From Bradyrhizobium sp. ORS 375 (GTDB lineage: Bacteria; Pseudomonadota; Alphaproteobacteria; Rhizobiales; Xanthobacteraceae): DNA of 64,000 bases. Shown here one piece after another: positions 27,330 to 37,045 of this stretch; the stretch's first letter is position 1; each line of letters opens with the position of its first letter. A program made the position numbers and the translations under genes. The stretch is taken from contig NZ_CAFI01000420.1 of assembly GCF_000239775.1 (NCBI RefSeq), forward strand, positions 1 through 64,000, read 5' to 3'. The notes beneath the pieces are model-generated. The model was not told where the DNA came from, ran no database searches, and saw nothing but the letters and a program-made list of their open reading frames with translations.

Positions 27330-28549
27330 TGCGTCTCCGGAGTGACGCCGACGACAGAACCCGGGCGGACGAGCCCGGCAGTCGTGTGCGACTTCGATCG
27401 CTGGAGCCGAGATTGATCGCGCAATTGTAGAAATGGTCGCTCCACCGCCCAGGAGAGCGCGACGGCGGCGCAGATCACGATGACGAGACAGAGGATGAGA
27501 CTGCCCGCAGTTACCATTGCCGACACATAGGGGGGAAGCGCTGCCGTCGACCAGTCCGAAGCGAGCACGCCGTGACGCGCGGCGATCGCGGCGAGGCGCT
27601 GCGGGATGTCAGATGGGACATAGTCGTTGATCAGATAGATCGCGTAGCTGAGCCGGCCCATTGCGGCGATCGCCGACAGTTCGAGCACGGACACGAGCGA
27701 ATTGGTCTGTCCGGAGATCACGTTTGCCAGGACGAAGAGGGCGACGGCGCCGCCAATCACGTAGGACAACTGCAACGCGACAGGATGTGCCGAAAGCAAG
27801 GGCGTGGTCGTCGCAGAAAGGACCAGGAAAACCGCGAGAGCCGTCCAGCCCGCTGGTCCTCGGTCGAGTCCCGCGTGAACCATCCATGGGCCTAGGCGAT
27901 CGAACAGCAGATAGAGCGCTCCACCAGCCGCGAGCAGGCCGACGTTGACGAAACTATCGATATAAATCCGAAATGGGTCGACGCCTTGCGCGGTCAGTAT
28001 GATCCTCTGCAGGCAAGAGACGGCGATGATCAGGAGGCAAAGCGGCAGCGCCGACCGCCGCGCCGTCAGGAGGAGCAGGGGCGCCGCCAGGAGATAGAAC
28101 TGCTCCTCGACGGCAAGGCTCCAGAAATGCGCCCAGGTGGTGTGGAATTGCTCCATATTGTGAGAGAGATAGATATTGGACAGATGGAGCGCATAATAGA
28201 TCGTGCCGTGAAGCTCGCGGCTCGATAGGACATAGTAGAAGCTGATCAGGATCAGAACGGCATAATACGCCGGAAAGATTCGAAGCGCGCGCCTGCGCCA
28301 GAAGGACAGCAGCTCCGAAAGTCGGCTGGACCGACCCGCTTCGATCCGTTGCTGCGCGGCATGAAGCTGCCCGATGATGAGATAGCCGCTGAGCAGAAAG
28401 AACAGCCAAACCCCATAGAAGCCCATCCGTGAGTCGGTGCCGTACTCGGTCTTGTGCATCACGAGCACGAGTGCCACGGCGATGGCGCGCAAGCCATCCA
28501 GGCCGCGGATGCGATGCTTGGCGTCAGGCATGGTCGCGGTCCCCATCAT
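27326..28549 (-). CDS. Acyltransferase 3 family membrane protein (OafA/ExoZ-like)
   Basis: A 407-residue integral membrane acyltransferase. The signature begins RIRGLDGLRAIAVALVLVMH with the conserved histidine, followed by YGVWLFFLLSGYLI, RRRALRIFPAYYAV and WAHFWSLAVEEQFYLLA. About ten hydrophobic segments follow. This family adds acetyl or other acyl groups to surface polysaccharides and includes rhizobial ExoZ and OafA. Its ATG overlaps the stop of the upstream glycosyltransferase by four bases, and its own stop overlaps the Crp gene start, so the block is coupled. The substrate is probably a sugar of the ExoY-initiated repeat unit. Confidence 0.9.
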   Translation of the reverse strand: MMGTATMPDAKHRIRGLDGLRAIAVALVLVMHKTEYGTDSRMGFYGVWLFFLLSGYLIIGQLHAAQQRIEAGRSSRLSELLSFWRRRALRIFPAYYAVLILISFYYVLSSRELHGTIYYALHLSNIYLSHNMEQFHTTWAHFWSLAVEEQFYLLAAPLLLLTARRSALPLCLLIIAVSCLQRIILTAQGVDPFRIYIDSFVNVGLLAAGGALYLLFDRLGPWMVHAGLDRGPAGWTALAVFLVLSATTTPLLSAHPVALQLSYVIGGAVALFVLANVISGQTNSLVSVLELSAIAAMGRLSYAIYLINDYVPSDIPQRLAAIAARHGVLASDWSTAALPPYVSAMVTAGSLILCLVIVICAAVALSWAVERPFLQLRDQSRLQRSKSHTTAGLVRPGSVVGVTPETQ

Positions 28550-29709
28550 GTCGCGCGCCTGACGGTTGAAAGCGGCTGCCAGGTCTGGAAGCGATCGCCA
28601 CGCAGTGATCGCCAGACGCCGACGCCGGGTCCAAGGAGACCGAGAAACATCGATCGCAGCTGCGCGACTAGGCGACTATTTCCGAACGCGATATAGGCCG
28701 AGAGCGCCATGGCCGCGAACAGGAGCGCCATGAAGTATTGGATCGGGACGGCGAGGAACATCGCCCAGGCGAAGAACGTCGCGAACAGGCCCAGATTGTA
28801 GATCGTGAGCCATTTCAACAGGCGGTGCGACACATAGCCATAGAGGATCGCGTTGGACGAGGTCACGGCTGGCCAGATCAGGCGATGGACATTGAAGGCC
28901 TGACAGGCGATGCGGATCTTGCGTCTGAATTCCTCGCGGTTGTCCGATGCCGTGCGTTCGAATGCCAGCGCCTGTGGCTCGCGCACCACGCGATAGCCGG
29001 CCAGCAGGATCCGCATGCTGATATAGAAATCGTCGATGATATCTGGTGGAACCGGCTGATGAAGTGCGCGACGGATCGCGAACAGCGAACCATCGGCGCC
29101 GATGATGCCGATCGTGTCGCTTTCGAGCTGCTTGATGCCTTCTTCGATCCGCCAGTACAGGCTTCCAGCCGATGCCGCCGCTGTTTCGGAACCGTTGGTG
29201 TAGAGCAGGTGTCCGCAGACGCAGCCGATGCGAGCGTCCCTGAAACGCGCGCCAATCCTCACGAGCGCGAGATGGTCGATCTCGACATTGGCGTCCGTGA
29301 ACACCAGGAGGTCGGCAGTCGTCCGACCGACGAGTTCGTTCAGCCCGTGCGACTTTCCATGCCGCTCCGTTCCGACCACGAGCGTGATCTGATCACGATA
29401 GGTCGACAGAAGGTCGGCGGTGCGATCGGTCGCGGCATCGACATAGATCAGGATCTGGCACTCTGCCACGGTCGACTTCAGCTCGAGAAGATTGGCAATT
29501 TTCCGGACGATGATCGCTTCCTCGTTGAAGGCTGACATGCAGATCGCGAAGCTGGGCTCCCGGGCAGAGGAAGGCATGTCGCGCGCAGGGCCGCGCAGAT
29601 ATCGGACCAGCCGCAGGCTGAGCGGATAGGTCACGAATGGGTGCTGCGCAAGCACGAGAAACAGCAGTGAAAGCGCCAAGGCCGTGAGGATCATCGAGGT
29701 TCCATCCAA
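28546..29709 (-). CDS. Membrane-associated glycosyltransferase family 2
   Basis: A 387-residue GT-A enzyme. A hydrophobic segment at residues 7-25 precedes the catalytic domain with ICMSAFNEEAII, the nucleotide-binding aspartate in ILIYVDAATD, the DxD equivalent VFTDANVEIDH and GADGSLFAI. Two or three membrane segments near 300-345 follow. The layout matches exopolysaccharide glycosyltransferases such as ExoA/ExoW types. The frame starts at ATG 29709 with another ATG five codons later. The gene continues into the acyltransferase with an ATGA overlap. It adds one sugar to the repeat unit; the sugar is unknown. Confidence 0.87.
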   Translation of the reverse strand: MDGTSMILTALALSLLFLVLAQHPFVTYPLSLRLVRYLRGPARDMPSSAREPSFAICMSAFNEEAIIVRKIANLLELKSTVAECQILIYVDAATDRTADLLSTYRDQITLVVGTERHGKSHGLNELVGRTTADLLVFTDANVEIDHLALVRIGARFRDARIGCVCGHLLYTNGSETAAASAGSLYWRIEEGIKQLESDTIGIIGADGSLFAIRRALHQPVPPDIIDDFYISMRILLAGYRVVREPQALAFERTASDNREEFRRKIRIACQAFNVHRLIWPAVTSSNAILYGYVSHRLLKWLTIYNLGLFATFFAWAMFLAVPIQYFMALLFAAMALSAYIAFGNSRLVAQLRSMFLGLLGPGVGVWRSLRGDRFQTWQPLSTVRRAT

Positions 29710-29814
29710 CTAACAATTGCGGATCGGGGTCATCTCAGATAGGCAAGGAACCGCGCCATGGATCGTCCATAGCACTGGTGACTGATCGCTTCGGTCGAGC
29801 CCCGGAGAAGGCCA

Positions 29815-30093
29815 ATGTTGTTCTTGCTCGCCGTATTCGCGGTTGTCAGCGGTGCAGCCTTGTCCAGGCTGTCATATGCGGCGCTCGTGGCGGCAGGCGC
29901 CGTCAGCTTGATGCTGTGGGCTGCGCTTCTGGCTTTTGGCGGATGGAGCGCCGGCGCTGTCATTGGATTTTGTGCGCTCGGCCTCGCGCTGCAGCAGGCG
30001 GCGTACCTCGCGACTCTAAAGTGCGATTGGACGGGCGCGGATCGGAAGTCTGTCCCGACCTCAACGGGTCCCCGTCCTGACCGACCGTGCTGA
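29815..30093 (+). CDS. Small membrane protein within the exopolysaccharide cluster
   Basis: A 92-residue protein with two or three hydrophobic segments (FLLAVFAVVSGAALSRL near the start and LMLWAALLAFGGW following). A GGAGAAGG lies three bases before the ATG. It runs opposite to the flanking glycosyltransferase genes and does not overlap them. Similar small membrane proteins occur in rhizobial polysaccharide clusters. I do not recognise a named family; it may act in assembly of the export machinery. The C-terminal 20 residues are polar and proline-rich. Confidence 0.62.
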   Translation: MLFLLAVFAVVSGAALSRLSYAALVAAGAVSLMLWAALLAFGGWSAGAVIGFCALGLALQQAAYLATLKCDWTGADRKSVPTSTGPRPDRPC

Positions 30094-30112
30094 ACCGATG
30101 TGAGGGCGGCGG

Positions 30113-31051
30113 TCATTTCCAGACCTGTCCGCCGCACGCTCGGATGTAGCTGATCGCCCCGTCTCCGATCGGCGATCGGCGGCCACGGTTTTGATGGACC
30201 CAGCCGACGAACTGCCAGAGCGAGCGGGCCACATTGATCCGGCCCTTGTTGAGGATGAAGACATAGAGCGAGAAGCCGAGCAGATTGATCGGAAGATAGG
30301 CCAAGGGCATGTATTTCCATGAGATGATCATCTTGTTGGTCAGACGCATCTCTTCGACCGTGCGGGTCGGAAGCCGGCCGCCGGGATCGTTGTATTCGTC
30401 GATCCAGATGTCCGGCTGGTAGATGATCTCGAAGCCGGCCTCGATGACGCGATAAGCGTAATCGATTTCCTCCAGGCCATAGAAGTAGTCGTCCGACATG
30501 CGGCCGATCGCGGCGAAGGCGTCGCGGCGCATGGCAAAGCCATTACCCTGGAAACGGAATGTCTTGAATGGACGGTCCTGGGGCAGGCTCTTGTCGGTGT
30601 GCGGAAACGCTTCGCGCGGTGTCCGTCCTGTCTTGGCGTCGATGTGCCGGGCGGTCACGATCGCGGCGTCCGGATGATCCGCGAAACTCTGCCGATATCG
30701 CGACAGCGCGTCCGGCGGATTGAGCAGGGCATCGTCGTCCACGAAAACGATGAAGCGCCCGGTCGCGACCGCAGCGCCGTCATTGCGCGCGGACACGCCC
30801 TTATTGATGCCAAGCTTCAAGTATTGATGGTGTGTAAATGAGGCGAGCATCGGTGAACGATCGACCTCGTCGGGATTATTATCCACAAGGATATATTCGA
30901 CATCCGTGCGGCCAGCTGCGACCTGCGCGAGTTGGCGAATGGAGCGCTGCAAAATGTTGTCACGCTTATACGTGACGGTGACGATCGAGAATTCGAGCGG
31001 CTCTGCCTCGTGTTGGATCGCGGTACGATCGATGTGCGATAAATCGCCCAT
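30113..31051 (-). CDS. Glycosyltransferase family 2
   Basis: A 312-residue GT-A enzyme. The domain starts FSIVTVTYKRDNILQRSI, then EYILVDNNPD and the DxD motif VFVDDDALLNPPDAL near 120; GNGFAMRRDAFAAIGRMSDD is the acceptor-region motif and GLEEIDYAYR the C-terminal catalytic region. A single hydrophobic stretch near residue 250 may be membrane-associated. It precedes the small plus-strand membrane gene and follows the ExoY-like gene (51-base gap). It probably extends the repeat unit after ExoY. Confidence 0.89.
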   Translation of the reverse strand: MGDLSHIDRTAIQHEAEPLEFSIVTVTYKRDNILQRSIRQLAQVAAGRTDVEYILVDNNPDEVDRSPMLASFTHHQYLKLGINKGVSARNDGAAVATGRFIVFVDDDALLNPPDALSRYRQSFADHPDAAIVTARHIDAKTGRTPREAFPHTDKSLPQDRPFKTFRFQGNGFAMRRDAFAAIGRMSDDYFYGLEEIDYAYRVIEAGFEIIYQPDIWIDEYNDPGGRLPTRTVEEMRLTNKMIISWKYMPLAYLPINLLGFSLYVFILNKGRINVARSLWQFVGWVHQNRGRRSPIGDGAISYIRACGGQVWK

Positions 31052-31102
31052 GCAAAGAAGCCTTATCCGGTAAAAAACGGAACTTCAGACGCAAATACTG
31101 CG

Positions 31103-31807
31103 CTAGCAGCTTCCCTCGCGCCGCACGACGACGACGACGGTCTTGCAAATGATCCAGCAGTCGCGCATGACCGACCATTCGCGCGCGTAGGCGTGATCGA
31201 GCGCAACGCGCTGTTCGTAGGCGCAGTTACTGCGGCCGCTCACCTGCCAGAGGCCAGTAATGCCCGGGCGGCACGAGCGGTACGAGCCGAACACCTCTCC
31301 ATAGCGCTCGATTTCGGCAGCGACGATTGGCCGTGGTCCCACGATGCTCATCGATCCCGCGAGCACGTTGATCAGTTGCGGCAGCTCATCGAGGCTTGAC
31401 GACCGAAGCACGCGGCCGAGCGGCGTGACCCGCGGGTCATGGCGCAATTTGCGCTCGGCCTCCCATTCGGCCCGCGCCTCGGGAAACTCGGCAAAGTGCC
31501 TGGCCAGGACCTCGTCGCCATTGCTGACCATGGTCTTGAACTTCAAACAACGGAACGATCTGCCACGGAAGCCGATACGCTCGTGACCGAAGATCGGACT
31601 GTCTCCGGTGCTCAGCCTGATGAACGCCGCGACCATGATCAGGAGAGGCGTCAGGATCAGCAGAGCGGATACCGCAATCAGGATGTCCATGAGGCGTTTG
31701 AAGTCGCCTCCGGTCGGGAACTCGGCATTGCTGCCGACGGTACTGTCGAGCAGGGCAGGTACGAATGAAGTATGCGGTGCGCTCACGGCGGTATGATCGG
31801 GACCCAT
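31103..31807 (-). CDS. exoY: ExoY-type undecaprenyl-phosphate sugar transferase
   Basis: A 234-residue initiating glycosyl-1-phosphate transferase, the usual ExoY length. A single membrane segment (FKRLMDILIAVSALLILTPL) lies near residues 37-56. It is followed by the family signature GHERIGFRGRSFRCLKFKTM and the catalytic region LRSSSLDELPQLINVLAGSM with GPRPI and GITGLWQVSGR. It loads the first sugar phosphate onto undecaprenyl phosphate. The ATG has a GGAG seven bases upstream. It is divergent from the polymerase gene at 32081; the 273-base gap between them is the probable promoter region. Confidence 0.93.
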   Translation of the reverse strand: MGPDHTAVSAPHTSFVPALLDSTVGSNAEFPTGGDFKRLMDILIAVSALLILTPLLIMVAAFIRLSTGDSPIFGHERIGFRGRSFRCLKFKTMVSNGDEVLARHFAEFPEARAEWEAERKLRHDPRVTPLGRVLRSSSLDELPQLINVLAGSMSIVGPRPIVAAEIERYGEVFGSYRSCRPGITGLWQVSGRSNCAYEQRVALDHAYAREWSVMRDCWIICKTVVVVVRREGSC

Positions 31808-32080
31808 TCATCAACTCCAAATTGGTGCATCGCGTGGAGCCGTTGGCGTTGTCCCCGAAACGCCTGTGTTCCCCTGGTGTTGTCGACCCACGTCACGCGC
31901 TGCAATGCGAAGGCATCGTAGTCGGTCCGGTCCTCGATCCCTTAGCCAAAGTTAATTCGGTTTGGACAATCCTAGTGAAGGTCGCGCCATTCGCACCCCG
32001 CGTAAGCTGCTCTTTCAGAGGTCGGCTCCAGTGAGCCGGCACCGACGGGCGCACGATGATTGCGCCGGGGATAGACCACT

Positions 32081-33391
32081 ATGCATGGCAGTCTTGCTGC
32101 GGTTTCAGCGGATCAGGTCAAATTATCGCCCCTTGCAGACGAGCGGCGCACGGTCGACCTGCTCGCGCTCGAGTTCGCGGTGATCGTCTTGACGCAGAAG
32201 ATCGCGGTCCCGCTCGGAAGCGGGGACAGCCAGGTCGCAGTGGCACTGCTCATCCATTGGGCGACGCTGGCGGGATTGGTCGTCGCGGGACGAGCCCGAA
32301 TTGATCCGATGCGGCTGCTGCTGTTCTGTATCGTATCGATCACTGCGCTCGCGGCTCAAATCGGAAGGATGACGGACAGCTACTCGATGCCATCCTTGGC
32401 GTTGATGCTGATCACGTTGTCGCTGCTGGTGGTCGTGGTGCCGTTGCACCGCGTAAGCTACCTGAGGCTGCTGAAGTACTTTGCGTCCCTCACCGCCTTG
32501 GTCGGTGCGGTCGTGCTGCTCGACTGGCTGACCCAGTTCGTGGGTCTTGGTATGCCCAATCTCGAGGACGTCATCCCCGAGCCCTACAGATACCTGGAAT
32601 ATGTCTACGTCCAACCGCTGCGATGGGATTCGCCCTGGTTGAAGCCCAACGGTCTGTTCTTTCTCGAGGCGTCGCACGCGTCCCAATTCCTTGCGATGGG
32701 GCTGGTGGTGGAACTCGCCTTTTTCAGGCGGCCATGGCGGATCGCGCTGAATGCTGCTGCGCTCGTCCTGACGTTCGGTGGAACCGGGCTGATCATCGTG
32801 GCTGTGGCACTTCCATTTCTGATCAGAGAGGTGCCGCCCGGCCGGCTCATCACGCTGGCTGTGCTCGCGGCGATCGCGCTTGTGACAGCAGATGCCATGG
32901 GGCTTCTGTCTGCCTTCACCGACCGTGCAGTGGAGTTCGATCAATCCAATTCAAGCGCGTACAACCGCTTCATCATGCCGGTGGAACGGTTCCTCGCCTT
33001 TCTGCACGACGAGCCGACGCGTTTGTTCGCGGGGAGCGGAGCCGGCACGATGCCGAAGGCGGTGAACAATCTGGCGCAGCTGACGTTCGGCCTGACTTGG
33101 CCACCTTACGTCAAGATGGCGGTCGAGTACGGGCTGCTCGCGTTCATCTGCTGGATCGGCTTCATCGTCTACGCCATGTTCGGAGGAGGCGCGCCGTTCA
33201 TCGTGTGCTGGATTGCTTTCGTGCAGTACCAGTTTTTGAACGGCTCGTTGAATGTTCCCGTTCACACCGTCTACTGTTGGCTTCTGGCCGCCGGCTATCT
33301 CATCTCCGCTGACCGCGGCGGCAGGAGGCTTCCTGTTCTGTCGCAATCGCCGTCGTCGCCAACCATCGCTGGTGAGGCGATCTCGAGGTGA
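32081..33391 (+). CDS. Wzy-like polysaccharide polymerase
   Basis: A 436-residue integral membrane protein with about ten hydrophobic segments (for example LTALVGAVVLLDWLTQFV and ALLAFICWIGFIVYAMF). A periplasmic-looking loop between residues 160 and 210 carries WLKPNGLFFLEASHASQF. The topology and the loop fit the O-antigen polymerase/ligase superfamily, in which sequence identity is low. With a flippase, ExoY and ExoF in the same cluster, polymerisation of the repeat unit is the likely role. Divergent from exoY. The C-terminus is short and polar. A small CGGCTC/GAGCCG hairpin lies in its leader at 32023-32038. Confidence 0.75.
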   Translation: MHGSLAAVSADQVKLSPLADERRTVDLLALEFAVIVLTQKIAVPLGSGDSQVAVALLIHWATLAGLVVAGRARIDPMRLLLFCIVSITALAAQIGRMTDSYSMPSLALMLITLSLLVVVVPLHRVSYLRLLKYFASLTALVGAVVLLDWLTQFVGLGMPNLEDVIPEPYRYLEYVYVQPLRWDSPWLKPNGLFFLEASHASQFLAMGLVVELAFFRRPWRIALNAAALVLTFGGTGLIIVAVALPFLIREVPPGRLITLAVLAAIALVTADAMGLLSAFTDRAVEFDQSNSSAYNRFIMPVERFLAFLHDEPTRLFAGSGAGTMPKAVNNLAQLTFGLTWPPYVKMAVEYGLLAFICWIGFIVYAMFGGGAPFIVCWIAFVQYQFLNGSLNVPVHTVYCWLLAAGYLISADRGGRRLPVLSQSPSSPTIAGEAISR

Positions 33392-33402
33392 GGCGTGGTC
33401 GC

Positions 33403-34236
33403 TCATTGAACTGCGCGCGCAAGCTCCGTCAGGTGAGCGGGCCGGCTGGTGCCGGCGACCACGCAAGCGATGTCGCCCGGCTGCAGCACCTCCGATACCG
33501 CGTCCGCGGGTGCCAGAGTCGGTCGCAGCGCGATGGCCTCGCGAGCGATGATGCCGATCCGTCGGCTCGTGATCTGCTGCCAGAGTTCGGCCCTTCGGCA
33601 GGTGTCGATGAGATCGACGGGCAGTTCGAGCAGCGAAAGCCCGTCGAACGCCAGCGCCGCTGTCAGGCTCGCGATGTCATCGCACGACACGCCGTAATAT
33701 CGGATCTTTCCGTCGCGGCGGAACCGCTGCAGCTGCTGTTCGAGATTGGCGGCGGCGAGCTGATCGGACGACGGGCTGTGGAGGAGCAGCGCGTCGAGGG
33801 TCTCTATCTGCAATCGACGCAGCGAGCCGTGCAGGGCTGTCTCGAGATAAGCTGGATCAAAATTGGCGCGCATGTTGTCGCCACGGCGTGCCGAGACGGT
33901 GCGCCGCGCGCCAGCCGATTGCGCGATCAGCGAGCGCAGCATCGGCTTGAGGGGGCGCAGGGCGCGCATCTTCAGCGAGAAGCGCTTGCCGATCTTAGAG
34001 ATGATGAACGGCCGCTGACCGCTGCGCTTGAGCAGCCTGCCCAGCGTAAGTTCGCTGTCCCCTTGACCATAGACGTCGGCGGTATCGAATACGTTGATGC
34101 CGAGTTCGAGCGCGAGCTCGACGGTCCGGTGGATCTGTTGCGAAGGCGTCGCGTTTCCGAGCGAGCCGATGCGGCTGCACCCGAGCCCGAGCACGGACAG
34201 CCGCTCTTGCTCCGGGCCGAAATAGCTGAACCGCAT
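33403..34236 (-). CDS. Aldo/keto reductase
   Basis: A 277-residue NADPH-dependent reductase. The (beta/alpha)8 signature GINVFDTADVYGQGDSE contains the catalytic aspartate and tyrosine, and FIISKIGK the catalytic lysine; the usual histidine region is ALLLHSP near residue 155. AAAGGAGAAC lies just before the ATG. The family reduces aldehydes and sugar intermediates. It is convergent with the polymerase gene and divergent from a GMC oxidoreductase, and it probably works on a sugar or lipid precursor of the polysaccharide (inference). Confidence 0.88.
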   Translation of the reverse strand: MRFSYFGPEQERLSVLGLGCSRIGSLGNATPSQQIHRTVELALELGINVFDTADVYGQGDSELTLGRLLKRSGQRPFIISKIGKRFSLKMRALRPLKPMLRSLIAQSAGARRTVSARRGDNMRANFDPAYLETALHGSLRRLQIETLDALLLHSPSSDQLAAANLEQQLQRFRRDGKIRYYGVSCDDIASLTAALAFDGLSLLELPVDLIDTCRRAELWQQITSRRIGIIAREAIALRPTLAPADAVSEVLQPGDIACVVAGTSRPAHLTELARAVQ

Positions 34237-34324
34237 GCGTTCTCCTTTACGAGATCTATCGAGCCAACCATAGGTGCGCGTGTCGCCACTGCCTTAACTC
34301 ATGTTGTCAAAGGACGTCTCGGCA

Positions 34325-36022
34325 ATGATCGTCGATAGTTCAATCCTCAGTCGCCACGATCAATCCTTTGATCTGATCGTGATCGGCGGCGGCGCGGCTG
34401 GTCTGACCCTGGCCCAGGCGGTCGGCAGCAAGGGCTTGCGTGTGCTATTGCTCGAAGCTGGAGGACCGCGCGAGACGCGCGAAGGACGCGCGGCGCTGTC
34501 AGGCGAGCTGGCGGCGCCCGCGGTTCATCCGGCGCTGGATCTCTATCGGACGCGGGCTCTGGGCGGAACGAGCCGACTCTGGGGAGGGCGATGCATCCCG
34601 CTCGACCGCATCGACTTCGATCGCCGGGACTGGATCGGCAAGTCGGGTTGGCCTGTAGGCTATGAGGAGATTGCGGCCTATTATCCAGCAGCAATGACCG
34701 CGGCCGAAGCCGGCGCGAACGAGTTCGATCCTGCCAGCGTGTTCGCCGGTTCACGATCCGAACTGGCCGCCGGGCTCGACGGTGACCTGGTCAGGACGAC
34801 GATCGAACGCTTCAGCCGGCCGACGGATTTCTGGCGGAGGTTCGGCATCGAGCTCGCATCGTCCAACCGGATCTATGTGCTGCCCCATACCAGATTGCTT
34901 TCCATTCGGCTGACTTCGAATGGCTCGGTCGTCGAGAAGCTTGTTGTGGCCGATAGAGCCGGCCGCCAATTCCTTGTCCGCGCGTCCACCTATGTTCTCG
35001 CGCTCGGCGGCCTGGAGGCGACGCGCGTGCTGCTGGCGTCGCGCGACGTCAAGCCGGGCGGGATCGGTAATGATTTCGATCAGCTCGGTCGCTATTACAT
35101 GAGCCACTTTTGCGCCAATGGCGGAACGTTGGACATGTCGTCATCACCGGCCGCGCTCGCGTTCGACTATCAGCGGGACAGTGAGGGAATCTATCTTCGG
35201 CGGCGACTTTGGCTGACCGAGACGTCTCAGCGGCTGTTCCGCTTGCCGAACATCACCTTCCGAACGCACCTGCCGGATCCAGGCGATCCCGCGCACCGCA
35301 ATGCGATTCTCTCCGCGATGTTCCTGTCGAAGTCGTTCGTGCAGAAGGAATATGCGGCCAAGTTCAGCGAAGGCATGATCACGCGGGTCGACTATCTCAG
35401 GCACGCCAGGAACATTGCCGTGCAGCCCGCGGCGCTGTCGCGGTTTGCCGCGATGTGGCTGAGGCGGCGCATCCTGACGCGACGCAAGCTACCGTCCGTG
35501 GTGCTGGCGTCGGCGGATCATCGCTACCCGCTCGAATTTCATGCCGAGCAACTGCCCAACTCGGATAGCCGGGTCACGCTGTCTGAGCGTCGCGACGCCG
35601 ACGATGTTCCCCGTCTCAAGGTGGACTGGCGGGTGCTCGATGCGGATGTCGAGGGGATCGTCCGCGCGCACCGCCTGTTGAAACGCGAGGTCGAGCGCAC
35701 CGGAATCGGCCATCTGTCGGTCGATGAAGCGGCGCTGTCGTCGTGCATCCGCGACCGCAGCATTGTCGGGGGGCATCACATCGGGACGACGCGGATGTCC
35801 GTTACGCCGCAGCATGGCGTCGTCGATCCCGATTGTCGCGTGCACGGCGTCGACAATCTGTTCATCGCGTCAAGTTCTGTGATGCCTACCTCAGGGCAGG
35901 CGAACCCGACATTGACGATCCTCGCCCTTGCCTTGCGGCTGGCCGACCACCTGCACATGCGCAGCCGGTCGACCGCTGCAGGGTCGGTGGACACGAGCCG
36001 CCGAGCGGCTGCGCTACGCTAG
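34325..36022 (+). CDS. GMC-type FAD oxidoreductase
   Basis: A 565-residue flavoprotein. The FAD site is DLIVIGGGAAGLTLA at the N-terminus, followed by LLLEAGG, and the GMC motif ALGGTSRLWGGR (about residues 78-95). The C-terminal signature GGHHIGTTRMS with the catalytic histidine and VDNLFIASSSVMPTSGQANP is complete. Such enzymes oxidise alcohols or sugars. The start at 34325 has AAAGGACG about ten bases before it; an in-frame ATG at 34301 lacks a ribosome-binding site. It is probably part of sugar-acid or keto-sugar formation in the cluster. Confidence 0.9.
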   Translation: MIVDSSILSRHDQSFDLIVIGGGAAGLTLAQAVGSKGLRVLLLEAGGPRETREGRAALSGELAAPAVHPALDLYRTRALGGTSRLWGGRCIPLDRIDFDRRDWIGKSGWPVGYEEIAAYYPAAMTAAEAGANEFDPASVFAGSRSELAAGLDGDLVRTTIERFSRPTDFWRRFGIELASSNRIYVLPHTRLLSIRLTSNGSVVEKLVVADRAGRQFLVRASTYVLALGGLEATRVLLASRDVKPGGIGNDFDQLGRYYMSHFCANGGTLDMSSSPAALAFDYQRDSEGIYLRRRLWLTETSQRLFRLPNITFRTHLPDPGDPAHRNAILSAMFLSKSFVQKEYAAKFSEGMITRVDYLRHARNIAVQPAALSRFAAMWLRRRILTRRKLPSVVLASADHRYPLEFHAEQLPNSDSRVTLSERRDADDVPRLKVDWRVLDADVEGIVRAHRLLKREVERTGIGHLSVDEAALSSCIRDRSIVGGHHIGTTRMSVTPQHGVVDPDCRVHGVDNLFIASSSVMPTSGQANPTLTILALALRLADHLHMRSRSTAAGSVDTSRRAAALR

Positions 36023-36033
36023 CATGGGCGCGA

Positions 36034-37017
36034 TCAGGGGCGCGCCGCGGCGTCTGGCCCGAATTGCTTGACGAACTCGGCTGCGGCGCGCGGAAACTGC
36101 CCATTGGACAGCATCGTGTTGAACTCAGGTGACGGATTGTCCCAGTAGCTTTGATACAGCGGTTTGTTGGCGGCAAACCAGCTCGCCATGCCGCGGATGA
36201 ACACCGGGTTGTCGGCGCCGCCCGTGCCGTGCGGATTCCTTCCCGTGCCCCATTCGGAAAATGCGATCTGTTTGCGGTGCTGCGCGGCGAACGTCTTCTG
36301 CCACTCGAGCCCGAACGGCTGATAGACATATTTGGTCCAGCGAGATGTCGGGTCGCGGTCGAGCGGCGTCCAGGACTCGTCGTAGACGTCCATTCCGATG
36401 ACATCGACGACATCGTCGCCTGGATAGGCCTCGGTGGGATCCATCTGGTGCCGGCCGTGGTTCGGACACCATTCGAAGCTGAATCGTTGTGACGGGGTTT
36501 CCCGCATCAGGCCCACGATCCGACGGAAATACGTGACGAATGCCGCGGGGTCTTTCGCAGCCGACCAGGGCTGCCAGTCACCGTTGAACTCCCACCCGAT
36601 CCGGATCGTGGCGTCATCTCGTCCATGTGCGACCAGGGTCCGTGCGACGCGCCGGAACGTCTCGTCATACTTGCCTGCGGCCCCCTCCGCCAACGTCGCC
36701 GAGCGGTCGCGCGTCAGCATGGGCACGGACAGCGTCAGCTTGACCGGCACCCCGTCCCAGCAGCCGATCACCCAGTCGATGCTGGACTCGAGATCGGCCC
36801 AGGTCCGCTGATCGAGCGCGTCCACCGTCCGCTCGACCTTGCGGCCGGCGAACTGCTCGAAACCTGGAAGCCGCTTGGCGCCGTCACAGCCGGCGCCGAC
36901 GTAGGCGCCGAACTCCGTGGCCTCGGCGGAAGGCGCCGCCACTGTGCCAAACAAGGCAAAGAGTGCAAGTCCGAGACAGAAGCCGTGACGCTTCGTCGTC
37001 GATAGGAAAAGGATCAT
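36034..37017 (-). CDS. Secreted glycoside hydrolase, family 26-like
   Basis: A 327-residue secreted enzyme when started at ATG 37017; the frame runs further to a TTG at 37068 but that codon has no Shine-Dalgarno sequence. A signal peptide is visible (CLGLALFALFGTVAAPSAEA). The (beta/alpha)8 catalytic residues fit family 26: the acid/base in IRIGWEFNGDW near residue 140 and the nucleophile in IAFSEWGTG near 260. Members cleave beta-mannans or related polymers. Adjacent to the exoF-like gene on the same strand, it may trim or depolymerise the exported polysaccharide. The family name rests on motifs only. Confidence 0.72.
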   Translation of the reverse strand: MILFLSTTKRHGFCLGLALFALFGTVAAPSAEATEFGAYVGAGCDGAKRLPGFEQFAGRKVERTVDALDQRTWADLESSIDWVIGCWDGVPVKLTLSVPMLTRDRSATLAEGAAGKYDETFRRVARTLVAHGRDDATIRIGWEFNGDWQPWSAAKDPAAFVTYFRRIVGLMRETPSQRFSFEWCPNHGRHQMDPTEAYPGDDVVDVIGMDVYDESWTPLDRDPTSRWTKYVYQPFGLEWQKTFAAQHRKQIAFSEWGTGRNPHGTGGADNPVFIRGMASWFAANKPLYQSYWDNPSPEFNTMLSNGQFPRAAAEFVKQFGPDAAARP

Positions 37018-37045
37018 CAGGACGGAAGACTTTCTGACGGAGGCA

